NCBI RefSeq assembly: GCF_020524285.1
Contig: NZ_JAIVKX010000018.1
Coordinates: 62,001-126,000, forward strand
Direction of reading: 5' to 3'
Length of the DNA stretch: 64,000 bases
Source: Alloyangia pacifica
GTDB lineage: Bacteria > Pseudomonadota > Alphaproteobacteria > Rhodobacterales > Rhodobacteraceae
The notes beneath the pieces were generated by a model that saw nothing but the letters and a program-made list of their open reading frames with translations, ran no database searches and was not told the DNA's origin. This document shows positions 25,349 to 35,078 of the stretch, one piece after another. The position numbers were made by a program, and so were the translations under genes. Numbering within the stretch: the stretch's first letter is position 1; the number at the start of each line of letters is the position of its first letter.

Positions 25349-27111
25349 TGGATCAGCCTCAGGTTGTTGATCTGACGCGCGATCATGTCGAAGGCGCTGT
25401 AGAGCTCGTCGCCTGTCACATGGAAGGCATGGCTCACTGACGAGGCACAGGCCCGCATGTCGGCAGCGGCCGCGGTCGAGGTCTCGAAGGCGACGGTAAA
25501 TACCGTCACCCCGTGCTCCTTGGCCAAATCGCATTGCTGCATCAGATAGTCGACATTCGCACTCTGCTCCGAGAGCATGTAATAGCTGTCCTCCCCCTGG
25601 TCCTGCAGGGTGACCTCACCATTGATCGCCGCCTGCGGATCCACCGGGCGGTATTGCTCGGTCGTCGTGCCATCCGTCATCAGCACCACGTATTTCTCAG
25701 TCTCCGGATCCTGCCAATCGATCGGGCGATCCGCGAAGCGGCTGTCGATCAGCCCTTCGGAGATGAGGTAATTCACGCTGTCGCGGTTGGCCGGGTCGAG
25801 CAAGGCCAGGGCATACTTCATTGCATAGTGGAGCCCGGTGCCGTCATGCATCCGCATGTTGTCGATGAACTCGCTCAGAGCCTCGATATCATGCTGGTAA
25901 TACTGAACCGAGGTATCCTCGCCCGGGCACCACCCCCAGTCCATCGTCTCGGTGTCGATCGGCCAGTAGTGGAAATGCGGAATGTAGTCGCCGGATTGCG
26001 GCAGGGCGGTGGTGGAAAACTCCGCATCATAGATTTCCAGGCAGGACGACGGCATGTTCACATACTGGGATTCACTTGCCGCTTCGGTCTCGGGATAGCT
26101 CGTCGCCCAGGACTCGAAGTCGATGTCCGGATGGAAGTAGGTCTCGCCCGGGATCTTCCCCTTGTTCAGCGTCGGGCCGATATCGGACAGGGGGCCATTG
26201 TTGTCTCCGGACACCTGGTAATAGGTGAACTCCCTTTCGCTCCCGCCCTTGATCGACGCCCCCAGAAACTGGGATGCCTCGACCAGCCGAGAGTCTCTCG
26301 ACATCACGTAGGCGACGGCCCCGCGAAAGAACTCATCCGCGTCGCGCGGCGCATCTTCCGGAAAGTCCTCGATCTTGTGAGCGACGTCGTAGATCTGATC
26401 GCCATCGGTGTCGAAATACATGACGAAGTTGGAAATCGCCTGCGGCCAGGCATCGAAGAAGTCCTCGCCGCTCTCCTCGGAAGTCTCCTCCTCGGGAATG
26501 ATCGGGCGCTTGCCGAGGACGTGGTCGAAGAGCTTGTCGCCCGGGTTCACGCCACCGGCGAAGGGGATCACATTGAGCGTCGTCACCCCGTAGCTGTCCT
26601 CGGCGACGACCTTGTCCAAGAAGGCCTTCGCAGCCGTTCTCGTGCGCTCCATGCGGTTGTTCCAACGCATCGAGCCCGAGACATCGAGCGCGAGCGAAAT
26701 CTCGACGTTGGCGACCCTCTCGTCCGCGATCGCCTTGTAGCCCGCTCCCAGGAGATCCACGCCGGACATGCGCATGAAGACGGTTTTCTGCTCCGACGCT
26801 CCGGTCACGGACACGGTTCGGGAGTTCGCAGCCTGCGTGACGGTCACCTCGCTCAGGGCATCCTCGAGTCCGGCCACGGTGAGGTAGTCTTCGACCACCT
26901 CCTTGGGCGACCGTTCCTGATCGAGGTCGGCCGCTGCAAGCGCGGCGCTGTCCATCACATTCTGAACGCGTGCGCGGCGCTCTTCGAAATGCATGACGTC
27001 AATGGCCGCGCCCATCATGATCAAGGTCAAGATGATGACGCAGACTGACATGACTGTTCCGACGCCGCTTTCCGACGTTCGGAATTTCCTGAGAAATTCT
27101 ATGCTTTTCAT
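25345..27111 (-). CDS. TadG-like protein with von Willebrand factor A domain
   Basis: A 588-residue protein. The N-terminus has the TadE/G-like segment 'ESGVGTVMSVCVIILTLIMMGAAIDVMHFEE' and the 'RARVQNVMDSAALAAADL' helix. A vWA domain follows with the metal-site motif D143-V-S-G-S147 and later 'KYVVLMTDGTTTEQYRP'. It should be anchored in the inner membrane with the vWA domain outside. It overlaps the next TadE-like gene by 4 bases. Core Tad ATPase and secretin genes are not in the window. Confidence 0.85.
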   Translation of the reverse strand: MKSIEFLRKFRTSESGVGTVMSVCVIILTLIMMGAAIDVMHFEERRARVQNVMDSAALAAADLDQERSPKEVVEDYLTVAGLEDALSEVTVTQAANSRTVSVTGASEQKTVFMRMSGVDLLGAGYKAIADERVANVEISLALDVSGSMRWNNRMERTRTAAKAFLDKVVAEDSYGVTTLNVIPFAGGVNPGDKLFDHVLGKRPIIPEEETSEESGEDFFDAWPQAISNFVMYFDTDGDQIYDVAHKIEDFPEDAPRDADEFFRGAVAYVMSRDSRLVEASQFLGASIKGGSEREFTYYQVSGDNNGPLSDIGPTLNKGKIPGETYFHPDIDFESWATSYPETEAASESQYVNMPSSCLEIYDAEFSTTALPQSGDYIPHFHYWPIDTETMDWGWCPGEDTSVQYYQHDIEALSEFIDNMRMHDGTGLHYAMKYALALLDPANRDSVNYLISEGLIDSRFADRPIDWQDPETEKYVVLMTDGTTTEQYRPVDPQAAINGEVTLQDQGEDSYYMLSEQSANVDYLMQQCDLAKEHGVTVFTVAFETSTAAAADMRACASSVSHAFHVTGDELYSAFDMIARQINNLRLIQ

Positions 27112-28062
27112 GAGGATACCATCGGGAACAAAATAACTATGAACCCTATTTTCAGTCGAATTTTGGCGATTCTATGAAATCCGCAAGATTTATTGAAACT
27201 GACCCTCGGTAAATTTGCAATTAAGTTAGGTTCTTTTAAAGATGAATTTGAAATGTTCCTTACTCAAAACGCCGAATTCATGCTGATCAGCGTCACTTCC
27301 CTCACAGTTCGACACGCCAAAAGGTTGCAAAACCATCATGCGCGCACCGTCCGCAACCTGATGAACTTGGTGATTGCTAAGAGCGTCGCATGCATTGCCT
27401 GGCATGCCTTGAGCCTAGGGAAACCCGCTAGGGTGGCACGAACCGACGCCATGAGTCCGAAGCCCTACGCCTATTCCATTCAAAGGAAATCGACCCGCGT
27501 TGTTACTGCAGAAGCATTCATCTTGCAGCCTGCTAGACCTGATGGTCACAAAGGTCGTCCCACAGAACACACTGAAAAGAAACAACTCCATCTCGACCAC
27601 CTACATCTCCTTATGTAAAGTACGGACATATATGCGCATTGAATGCCTTTACCCCAGAAACCTACAGACGAAGAGCAATTTTCTATAAACCATTCTTCGC
27701 GTTTCGATTCTCAGCCCCTTTCAGAAATCAATTCAAATGCTTCAGCAGTATTGTTTCCGAAATTCTCCACTTGCGAGATTCATCTCGCAAATTCGGGGAG
27801 CTGAACACTCGCCATGATGAAGCCAGAACCTGCTCCCCACCGCCGATGATCCGGGAGTCCCGTAATCACGCCCTGAGGCGGTGTGGTTCCTTGCCAAGAC
27901 GAGGCGGTGGTGCATCACGAAGTGATGTCACGAGAGGGCTCCGCCAGAGCCAACCACGTGTCTTCTACTTACTGGCGTAGACCTTTGCGCCTCCTCTCGA
28001 CCTCCCGTAGCACTTCAGTTCGCCTAACAGTCCGCTGAAAGAGGCGTTAAGAACGGACTTTT
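27112..28062. other. Gene-poor, relatively AT-rich stretch
   Basis: About 950 bases with no ORF that looks like a real protein. GC content is clearly lower than in the flanking genes. The first part should hold the promoter of the Tad-like genes. A small inverted repeat (GCATCAC-GAA-GTGATGT near 27913-27929) is visible. Together with the adjacent IS66 remnant it looks like transferred or decayed DNA. Confidence 0.5.
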
Positions 28063-28757
28063 GTAAGCACTTTGCTATGGCCCTACGCGGCCGGGCTTGA
28101 CGCGGGCGCGAAGTGCCAAGGCATGAGTTCGTCGATGCGGCTCTTAGGGTGCCCATCAAGCAAGGCACGCAGGGTCTCTGCGAGGTCGCGGACCGGATCG
28201 ACGTCGCTCATCTTGCAGTTGGCGATGAGTCTGGCGAGCATGGCCCAGTTTTCCGCCCCGACCTCGTGCCCGGCAAAGAGAGCATTCTTCCGCGTCAGCG
28301 CGATCTTCCTGATCTGGTTTTCGATAGGGTTGGTGTCCAGCTCGAGGCGTCCATCCTCGAGGAACCGGGTGAGGCCCGGCCATCGCGCGAGGGTGTAGCG
28401 GATGTCTTCGGCGAGCTTCGAAGATCTGGGGATGCGAGAGAGCTGCGCCTCGAGCCAGGGCCGGAAGGCAGCCACGATGGGCTCCGAGAGCTGGCGCCTG
28501 ATCGCGAGACGGACGTCGGGAGCCGCGCCGCGCGCTGTCTTTTCTATGGCCTAGAGTTCCGCGATCTGGCGCAGGGCTTCTTCGGCGATCGGCAAGCCGT
28601 CCTTTTCGAGCCGCTTCACAATCCGCCGGCGCGCATGGGTCCAGCAATGGACAAGTGTCCACGGCCCTTCGGTCCGGTCGACCTTGGTCAACTTGTCATA
28701 AGCCTCGTAGCCATCGCATTGGACGAACCGGCCCCGATACGGTTCGCCGAAATCCTA
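28063..28757 (-). pseudogene. IS66-family transposase (TnpC) 3' remnant
   Basis: The minus strand reads 'GRFVQCDGYEAYDKLTKVD', 'HCWTHARRRIVKRLEKDG', a TAG stop at about 28552-28554 where the family has a sense codon ('IAEL-stop-AIEKTARG'), then 'GRLELDTNPIENQIRKIALT' and 'LLPWHF'-like 'ELMPWHFAP'. These are hallmarks of the IS66 DDE domain C-terminal half. The N-terminal half is missing. An IS66-type end starting GTAAGCAC lies at 28063. The element is inactive. Confidence 0.85.
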
Positions 28758-28815
28758 CCTGATTTCACGTATCATGGGTGGATCACCTCTGTGGGGCTGG
28801 CTCAAGTTTACCCAC
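28744..28815 (+). repeat. Dispersed repeat, copy B (related to 4911-4983)
   Basis: TCGCCGAAATCCTACCTGAT, ATGGGTGGATCAC and TGGGGCTGGCTCA follow in the same order and spacing as on the minus strand at 4911-4983. It abuts the broken end of the IS66 remnant, so it is probably the end of another element. Confidence 0.5.
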
Positions 28816-28894
28816 GCGGGCAGAGGCCCGGAGCACAGCCGCAGGCGGCAGTTTTCTCGCGCGTGCAGCACAGCGGCACGAAGGACCGGAGCGG

Positions 28895-29917
28895 TCAGCT
28901 CAGCCGACCGGTGCCCGGGTGCTGGAACGCGCTGGATCTTTCGAGCCTGCGCAGACGCTCGGCGACGCTGCCACCCGGGCCCGAACCGAACACCTGCGGA
29001 CGCGCCGCAGCGACGAGCGCCTCGGACGCGCTTTCGGGCCTTTCCCGCACGTTGGCCGGGGCGTTTTTCGGGCGCGCCTCTGACAACGCGGCGGCGGGAG
29101 CCTTGGATGGCTGCGGATCATTCCGCGCGCAGCGAGCGGCGATCAGCGCCGCCTCGGTGCGGTTCTTCGCGCCGAGCTTGCGCATGACCTGCCGGACATG
29201 TAGCTTCACCGTCGCCTCGGTGGTGTCGAGGACGCGGGCGATCTCCTTGTTCGACCGCGCCTTTCCGAGATGATCCAGAACCGCCATCTGGCGCGGCGTC
29301 AGCTCCTCGAGCTCCGGTGCGCCACGATCGAGGGCGGACCCTCCGCCCGTGGTGTTTCGCAGAGGTGCCCGCACCTCTCGCAGCCCCCGAGCCGAGGAGC
29401 CGTCGGACGAGCCATCCGGCAGATCGGGAAGACGCTCTGAGTCGCCGCGCGGTGTGCCGTCCGGCGCAGAAGAAGGATCGGCGTATTCCAGCGCATCAAG
29501 AACCGAGGGCGGCACGAAGATGCCACCGTGCAGGGTTAGATCGAGCGATTTCAGCGCCACCGCGGCGGTTGTCGAGGCAGGGACCACCCCCCGCGCGCCG
29601 GCATGCAGCGCCCCGCGTACGAAGTCCGCGCTCGCGATCTCGCAGAACAGAACGACCGGCCCCACCCGCACCGTCTGGCAGAGCTTCTGGACGATGCTGA
29701 ACCAGACCTCGTCGGGCACGCTGGCACCGGCGTTGATGACGCACATGCCCCCGGGACTTTGCGGAAAAATGTCGTCCGAGCCGCTTGCGGAGATTTCCTC
29801 TATGCGCATCCCGTGCAAGCGCGCGAAGCCGGAGAGGAACTGCGACAGCTGAGCACGGGTCAGCGGCATTTCGTCCACGATATATAGGATAGGATCTTTC
29901 GAATTCGATATGCTCAT
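28895..29917 (-). CDS. LuxR-type transcriptional regulator with degenerate receiver domain
   Basis: A 340-residue protein. Residues 8-140 look like a CheY-type receiver ('PILYIVDEMPLTRAQLSQFL', 'VGPVVLFCEIASADFVRGALHAGARGVVPAST'), but the phosphorylated Asp position reads 'MCVINAG', with Asn62. A Ser/Gly-rich linker follows, then a GerE helix-turn-helix at about 205-262 ('LTPRQMAVLDHLGKARSNKEIARVL'), then a 75-residue low-complexity tail. ATG 29917 is chosen over an upstream in-frame start because GAAGGG precedes it and the domain begins there. It probably regulates the adjacent type I secretion genes. Confidence 0.85.
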   Translation of the reverse strand: MSISNSKDPILYIVDEMPLTRAQLSQFLSGFARLHGMRIEEISASGSDDIFPQSPGGMCVINAGASVPDEVWFSIVQKLCQTVRVGPVVLFCEIASADFVRGALHAGARGVVPASTTAAVALKSLDLTLHGGIFVPPSVLDALEYADPSSAPDGTPRGDSERLPDLPDGSSDGSSARGLREVRAPLRNTTGGGSALDRGAPELEELTPRQMAVLDHLGKARSNKEIARVLDTTEATVKLHVRQVMRKLGAKNRTEAALIAARCARNDPQPSKAPAAALSEARPKNAPANVRERPESASEALVAAARPQVFGSGPGGSVAERLRRLERSSAFQHPGTGRLS

Positions 29918-30116
29918 TTCACTGCCCTTCGGGGGAAGAGAGCCAAACAAAAGAAACAACCCACTAAAAATTGGAATATATTTTTTCAGGCTCAAGAAAG
30001 TAGGTAGACGAAAACATTTTAAAGTTATTTGCCTATATCATCTGGCGCGAAACCTAAACCCGGGATTGTACCTGGAGTTGCGCCTATGGCGGATTGTCGC
30101 TGAGACCAATGTCGGT

Positions 30117-31436
30117 CTAGACCTCCCGCATCGCCTTGCGGAGCAGGCTTTGGAAGGGTTCCAGCAGATAACTCAGGACCGGGCGCTCCCGCGTCACCAC
30201 AAGAACCTCGACCAGCATCCCCGAGCGAATTTCGATGTCCGTCCCCGCGAGTTCGCCGGGATCCACCTCCACCCGGATCGGGTAATAGGAAGTGGCACCA
30301 TTCTCGCCGCGGCTCGAGTCGGCCGAGACCAGCGACACTCGGCCTTCGATACGCGGCATGGTGCGGCCGGAATATGCCGATATGCGGATTTGCGCGGGCA
30401 TGCCCAGACTCACTGCGTCGATATCGTTCGGCGCCACGCGCGCGTCGATCAGCAATTGTTCGCGCTCCGGAACGATGTCGAGAACGGGCGCCCCCGGCTT
30501 GAGTATGGCGCCGGCGTTCCGGGCCCGCAGGTTGGAGACTATTCCATCCACCGGGGCGACCAGCACCTGACGCGCGAGCACCGCGTCCAGCGCCGAGAGC
30601 TGCTTGTCGATCTCGGCCAGCTCGTTGCGCACCTCGGCGGCGCGCCGGGCAAGTTGCTCCGCATCCTCCGCGTTGCGGGCCTTCATATCGAGCTCGATCT
30701 CTCCGATCTCCTGGCGCGCCTCGGCGATCGCCGTGAGGTGGCTGCCCCGCAGCCCCTCGGTTTCCGCGATCAGCCGCCGGAGACGCAGCACTTCGGCCTT
30801 GGCGGCGAGCCCTCTGCCAAGCAGCGTGGACTTGTCGTCCAATTCCTCGCGCATGAGACCGATCTGCTCTGCGGCGCTCGCGGCCTGCAGGAGATGCCCG
30901 GCGACGGTCTCGTCCAGCTGGCCGACGCGTTGGTCGAGGACGCGCACCCGCGCCTCGTGCAGCGCCCGGCGCGCCTCTAGGGTCCGACGCTCCGCGGCGA
31001 TCACCTCGCCCGCGACCTCGGGATCGAGCTCCGGAGGCGGCGCAAGGGTCTTTGCACCTGCGCTTTCGGCGGCAATGCGTGCCTGTTCGGCGAGCCGCGT
31101 CAGCCGCCGGTCGGCGAGCGCGTCCGCCTCCGCCTGGGTGCTCGTGACATCTATGCTGATCAGCACGTCCCCGGCCCGTACCCGGTCACCCTCGCGGGCG
31201 TGGATCTCCCGGACCAGCCCGCCCTCGAGATGCTCGATCGTGCGCACCCCCCTGTCGGGGCTGATCTGCCCGGGCGCGACCGCACCTCCGGCCAGCGGCG
31301 CAGTCGCCGTCCAGACCCCGAAGCCGCCGAGGAACCCGAGGATCACCAGCGCCCCGGCGCGTCGGGGGCCGCGGATCGCCTCGGCCATGCTGCGCGGGGC
31401 AATTGGGTTGTGCGTCTTGCGAAGGGCCTCGGTCAT
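30117..31436 (-). CDS. Type I secretion membrane fusion protein (HlyD family)
   Basis: A 439-residue adaptor. One membrane segment near the N-terminus ('AGALVILGFLGGFGVWTATAPLAGG') is followed by 'GQISPDRGVRTIEHLEGGLVREIHAREGDRVRAGDVLI', the lipoyl-type half motif of the PrtE/HlyD family. Long coiled coil at about 130-300, then 'VLVAPVDGIVSNLRARNAGAILKPG'. It bridges the inner-membrane exporter to an outer-membrane channel; no TolC gene is in the window. Its start overlaps the exporter stop by 4 bases. Confidence 0.95.
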   Translation of the reverse strand: MTEALRKTHNPIAPRSMAEAIRGPRRAGALVILGFLGGFGVWTATAPLAGGAVAPGQISPDRGVRTIEHLEGGLVREIHAREGDRVRAGDVLISIDVTSTQAEADALADRRLTRLAEQARIAAESAGAKTLAPPPELDPEVAGEVIAAERRTLEARRALHEARVRVLDQRVGQLDETVAGHLLQAASAAEQIGLMREELDDKSTLLGRGLAAKAEVLRLRRLIAETEGLRGSHLTAIAEARQEIGEIELDMKARNAEDAEQLARRAAEVRNELAEIDKQLSALDAVLARQVLVAPVDGIVSNLRARNAGAILKPGAPVLDIVPEREQLLIDARVAPNDIDAVSLGMPAQIRISAYSGRTMPRIEGRVSLVSADSSRGENGATSYYPIRVEVDPGELAGTDIEIRSGMLVEVLVVTRERPVLSYLLEPFQSLLRKAMREV

Positions 31437-33211
31437 CTGGCTTGCTCCGTGTTCGTGAGTGTCTCCGTGCGCTGGTCGTGCGCCGCCTCTTCCGACTCGG
31501 AGGGGGCGGTGACCTCGGCTGCGACCTTGGCTTCGCGCATCTTGCCCAGCACCTCCTGGCGCGGCCCGAAGGCCTGCACCATGCCGCCCTGCAGCAGCAG
31601 CACCTTGTCGCTCTGCGCCAGCGTCGACGGCCGGTGACCGACGATCAGCAGCGTCGCGCCGGCCTCCTTGAGCTCGAGGATCGCCGCCGAGAGCGCCGCC
31701 TCTCCGGATTGGTCGAGATTGGCATTCGGCTCGTCCAGCACGATCAGCGCGGGACTGCCGAACACCGCCCGGGCCAGTCCCACGCGCTGGCGCTGCCCGC
31801 CCGAGAGCCCGGCCCCGCGATCGCCGAGTTGCGTGTCATAGCCCTGCGGCAGCTGCGCGATCATGTCGTGCATCCGGGCGCGGCGCGCGGCGGCGACCAC
31901 CTCTTCGGCGGGCGCATCGGTCATGCGGGCGATGTTGCGCCGCACGGTGCCGGCGAACAGGCCGACCTCCTGCGGCAGGTATCCGATATGCGGGCCAAGG
32001 TCGTCGGGATCCCAGTGATCGATGCGCATCCCGTCGATGAGGATGGTCCCGGAGGTCGGCTTGGTCAGCCCGACGATGGCGCGGCACAAGGTACTCTTGC
32101 CCGCCGCCGAGGGACCGATTACCGCCACCACCTCGCCAGGCGCGATCTCGAAGCTGACCCGGGCCAGCAGCGGCCCGTTCGGTCCCAGAACCGTCAGATG
32201 CTTCACCTTCAGCCCACCCTTCGGCGCTGGCAGCGACGTCCGCTCGGGCTCGCGCGGGAAGTCCGCGACCAGCTGCTTGAGCCGGCCGTAGGCGAGCCGC
32301 GCACCCGCGAAGTTCTTCCAGGCGGACATCGCCAGGTCGACGGGGGCAAGCGCCCGGCCGAGCAGGATCGACCCGGCGATCATCGCCCCCGGGCTGGTCT
32401 CGCCGCGGATCACCAGGAAGGCCCCGGCACCAAGCATCAGGCTCTGCGCGAAGAACCGCAGGAACTTGGCGCTGCCGGTAAAAAAGCTGCCGCGCTCGCT
32501 GGCGCGCATGAGATCGACCTGGGTGGCGGCGTTCTGCGATTGCCAGAGCCCGACCATGGTGCCGCTCATGCCCATCGCGCGCACCACCTCGGCATTGTCG
32601 ACCGTCGCCTCGGCCAGCGCGTTGCCGGTGATCTGCTTGTCATTCGCACTGCGCAGCAGGCGCCGGGTCGCCAGTTCGTTGCCGAGGCTGAGCGCCAGCA
32701 GCAGCAGCGCCGCGCCAAGGGCGATCATCCCCAGCAAGGGATGCAGCAGCCAAGTCACGGCAATGAAAAAGGGCGTCCAGGGAAAGTCGAAGAAGGCGGT
32801 CATGCCCTGCGTCGACATGAACCCCTGCACCTGCCCGAGGTCGCGAAACGCCTGGCCGCCGCCGCCGCGCCCGCCGAGCCGCGCCCGCAGGCCCATGCGC
32901 AGCAGCTCGGGACCGAGCGTCTCGTGGAACCAGCCCCCCATGCGCACCGCCAGAGCGCTGCGCAGCGTATCCAGCACGGCCATGGTCAGCAGCGCCGCGC
33001 CGAGCATGAGCGTCAGCATCAGCAGCGTCTCAGTGCGGCCGCTGCCCAGCACCCGGTCGTAGACCTGCAGCATGTAGAGCGGCGAGGCCAGCATGAGAAG
33101 GTTGATCACCAGGCTGAACAGCCCGATGGAGACAAAGGCGCCGCGGCACCGGCGCAGCGTCTCTGTCAGCAGCGGATCGGGCGCACCGGCGGGTTTCGCA
33201 GATCGTGCCAT
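31433..33211 (-). CDS. Type I secretion ABC exporter (PrtD-like permease/ATPase)
   Basis: A 592-residue fused transporter with about six membrane segments in the first 320 residues and a C-terminal ATPase: Walker A 'GPSAAGKST', signature 'LSGGQRQR', Walker B 'LIVLDEPNANLD'. It lacks the C39 peptidase domain, as in exporters of RTX proteins with uncleaved C-terminal signals. It follows the RTX gene by 18 bases, which makes that protein a probable substrate. Confidence 0.95.
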   Translation of the reverse strand: MARSAKPAGAPDPLLTETLRRCRGAFVSIGLFSLVINLLMLASPLYMLQVYDRVLGSGRTETLLMLTLMLGAALLTMAVLDTLRSALAVRMGGWFHETLGPELLRMGLRARLGGRGGGGQAFRDLGQVQGFMSTQGMTAFFDFPWTPFFIAVTWLLHPLLGMIALGAALLLLALSLGNELATRRLLRSANDKQITGNALAEATVDNAEVVRAMGMSGTMVGLWQSQNAATQVDLMRASERGSFFTGSAKFLRFFAQSLMLGAGAFLVIRGETSPGAMIAGSILLGRALAPVDLAMSAWKNFAGARLAYGRLKQLVADFPREPERTSLPAPKGGLKVKHLTVLGPNGPLLARVSFEIAPGEVVAVIGPSAAGKSTLCRAIVGLTKPTSGTILIDGMRIDHWDPDDLGPHIGYLPQEVGLFAGTVRRNIARMTDAPAEEVVAAARRARMHDMIAQLPQGYDTQLGDRGAGLSGGQRQRVGLARAVFGSPALIVLDEPNANLDQSGEAALSAAILELKEAGATLLIVGHRPSTLAQSDKVLLLQGGMVQAFGPRQEVLGKMREAKVAAEVTAPSESEEAAHDQRTETLTNTEQAR

Positions 33212-33229
33212 GACGGGCTCCTTTCACGC

Positions 33230-34927
33230 TCAGAGCAGAAAGTCGCCTTCGTCGGCGAAGATGAAGGCGTCGATCGCCGCAGCCCGTGCCTGCGCCGTAC
33301 TCGACGAGGTCGTCTGCAATCCGACCACGGTGGTCTGCTCGGCGCTGAAGAACACCGCGGCATAGGCGCCGTTGACCACGTAATTGCTGCCCGCGTAGGA
33401 GGTTCCCGTGGGCAGGGCCAGCAGATCGACACCGAAATCGAAATCGAACAGGTAGTTGGTGCCGGACAGGCTGGCGTAGACATCGGAGCCGGTGATCGCG
33501 GAGTTGGTCGGATCGTCGCCGTAGAGGACATTGTTGCCGCCGTTGCCGACCAGAAGATCGCCTCCCGCTCCGCCCCGCACCGTATCGTTGCCGGCGCCGG
33601 TGATCAGCTGCTGGTCCCCGTCGAGACCCACCAGCGAGTCGTTAAAGGCGCTGCCCTCGACCGCCTCGATGTTGACCAGCGTGTCCCCGGCGGCATCGCC
33701 GCCAGCGACCACGGTTCCCGCCGTGGCGGAGAGCGCCACGCTCACCGCCGCAGCGGACTCGTTGTAGCTCGTGGCGTCGAACCCCGCACCGCCGTCCATC
33801 ACGTCGGCCCCCGCGCCCCCGATCAGCAGGTCGTCGCCGGTGCCGCCCGCGATGGAGTCGTTGCCCGCAAGCCCGAAGAAGCTCTGGTCGCCGTCTTGCC
33901 CGACCAGCACATCCGCAAAGGCGCTGCCGATCGCGCCGTTGATCTCGAAATAGACATCCCCCGCGGCCGCACCGCTGCCGCTGGTCGCCCCGGCGCTCGG
34001 CGTCGACAGAACGACGCCGACCGCACCGGCGGCGCTCTCGTAGGTCACGAGGTCGAAGCCGGCATCCGCACCATTGCCAAGGTCGCCGATAAGGGTGTCC
34101 GCGCCGGTGCCGCCGTCGAGCAGGTCGTCGCCGGTGCCGCCGAGGGCGACATCGTCGCCCGCGCCGCCGACCAGCATGTCGTCCCCGTCGTCGCCGTAGA
34201 TCGTATCCAGACCGTCGCCGCCGTTGATCGTATCCGCGCCGCTGCCGCCGCGGCCATAGTCGTTTCCGGCTCCGAGGATGATCTCGTCCTCTCCCGCCTC
34301 GCCGAAGGCCGTGTCATTTGCGCCGCCGGTGGTGATCAGGTCGTTGTCGGCACCGCCATAGGCGAGGTCGGTCCCGCCCGAGCCCTGCAACAGATCCTCT
34401 CCGGCGTCGCCGACCAACACGTTGTTGCCCGACCCGCCGATCAGCGTGTCGCCCCCGGCGCCGCCCACCATCGTGTCATCCCCGGAGTCGCCGGTCAGCG
34501 TGTCGGAGCCCGACCCGCCGATCATCGCGTCGTTGCCGCGCCCGCCCAGAAGCAGGTCATCGCCACCGCCGCCGTCCATGCTGTCGTCCCCGTCGCCGCC
34601 GTCCAGCGTATCGTCGCCATCCTGCGCGGTCTCGACCGATGCCCCGCCGAAACTCTCGCGGCCCGTGTCGCCGTAGATTATGTCGTCGCCGTCGTCGCCG
34701 CGCAGCAGGTCCGCGCCCGCCGCTCCGATCAACGTGTCATCGGTGGCGCCCGCCATGATGGTGTCATCGCCCAGCCCGGCATCCAGCAGGTCGCCGAGAT
34801 CGCTGGCAGCGTTGCGCCGGGAAACGTAGATCCTGATCAGGTCGTTGCCGCCAAGTCCGTAGACGTTGTAGGCGCCGGCTTGGCGGATCAGCAGCGTGTC
34901 GTCGGTCTCTGTCCCGTACTCGTCCAT
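33230..34927 (-). CDS. RTX-repeat calcium-binding protein, probable type I secretion substrate
   Basis: A 565-residue acidic protein made almost entirely of GGxGxDxLx-type nonapeptides ('GGDGDDSMDGGGGDDLLLGG', 'GGAGDDVALGGTGDDLLDGG'), in at least three blocks separated by beta-rich spacers ('VTYESAAGAVGVVLSTPSAG', 'TSYNESAAAVSVALSATAG'). No catalytic domain is recognisable. The C-terminus 'AIDAFIFADEGDFLL' has the acidic-hydrophobic form of an RTX secretion signal. ATG 34927 has GGGAGG 6 bases upstream; a longer start at 34996 is less likely. Confidence 0.92.
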   Translation of the reverse strand: MDEYGTETDDTLLIRQAGAYNVYGLGGNDLIRIYVSRRNAASDLGDLLDAGLGDDTIMAGATDDTLIGAAGADLLRGDDGDDIIYGDTGRESFGGASVETAQDGDDTLDGGDGDDSMDGGGGDDLLLGGRGNDAMIGGSGSDTLTGDSGDDTMVGGAGGDTLIGGSGNNVLVGDAGEDLLQGSGGTDLAYGGADNDLITTGGANDTAFGEAGEDEIILGAGNDYGRGGSGADTINGGDGLDTIYGDDGDDMLVGGAGDDVALGGTGDDLLDGGTGADTLIGDLGNGADAGFDLVTYESAAGAVGVVLSTPSAGATSGSGAAAGDVYFEINGAIGSAFADVLVGQDGDQSFFGLAGNDSIAGGTGDDLLIGGAGADVMDGGAGFDATSYNESAAAVSVALSATAGTVVAGGDAAGDTLVNIEAVEGSAFNDSLVGLDGDQQLITGAGNDTVRGGAGGDLLVGNGGNNVLYGDDPTNSAITGSDVYASLSGTNYLFDFDFGVDLLALPTGTSYAGSNYVVNGAYAAVFFSAEQTTVVGLQTTSSSTAQARAAAIDAFIFADEGDFLL

Positions 34928-35078
34928 TGAATCCTCCCGTCGAAAAAATGATGCCTCCGCCGGCGCCGCGTCGTTCCCCGCCGCGACCGCGTTCACGGGT
35001 CACGGGAAGACGCACGCCGTCCGCGGGCGTGTTCGAAATGCTGCGTGGTCAAAAATCTGGAGTCCTTGCGTGCCGAAT

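Noticed and set aside
27193-27980. Several short ORFs in the AT-rich stretch
   Set aside because: No ribosome-binding sites, no recognisable motifs, and codon use unlike the neighbouring genes.
33230-34927. RTX repeats as a possible DNA tandem repeat or CRISPR-like array
   Set aside because: The period is 9 codons with variable third bases and the unit codes for GGxGxDxLx; it is a protein repeat, without conserved DNA spacers.
31403-34930. A 1175-codon plus-strand open frame across the exporter and RTX genes
   Set aside because: It is antisense to two unmistakable genes. The apparent repeats only mirror the RTX nonapeptides on the other strand.
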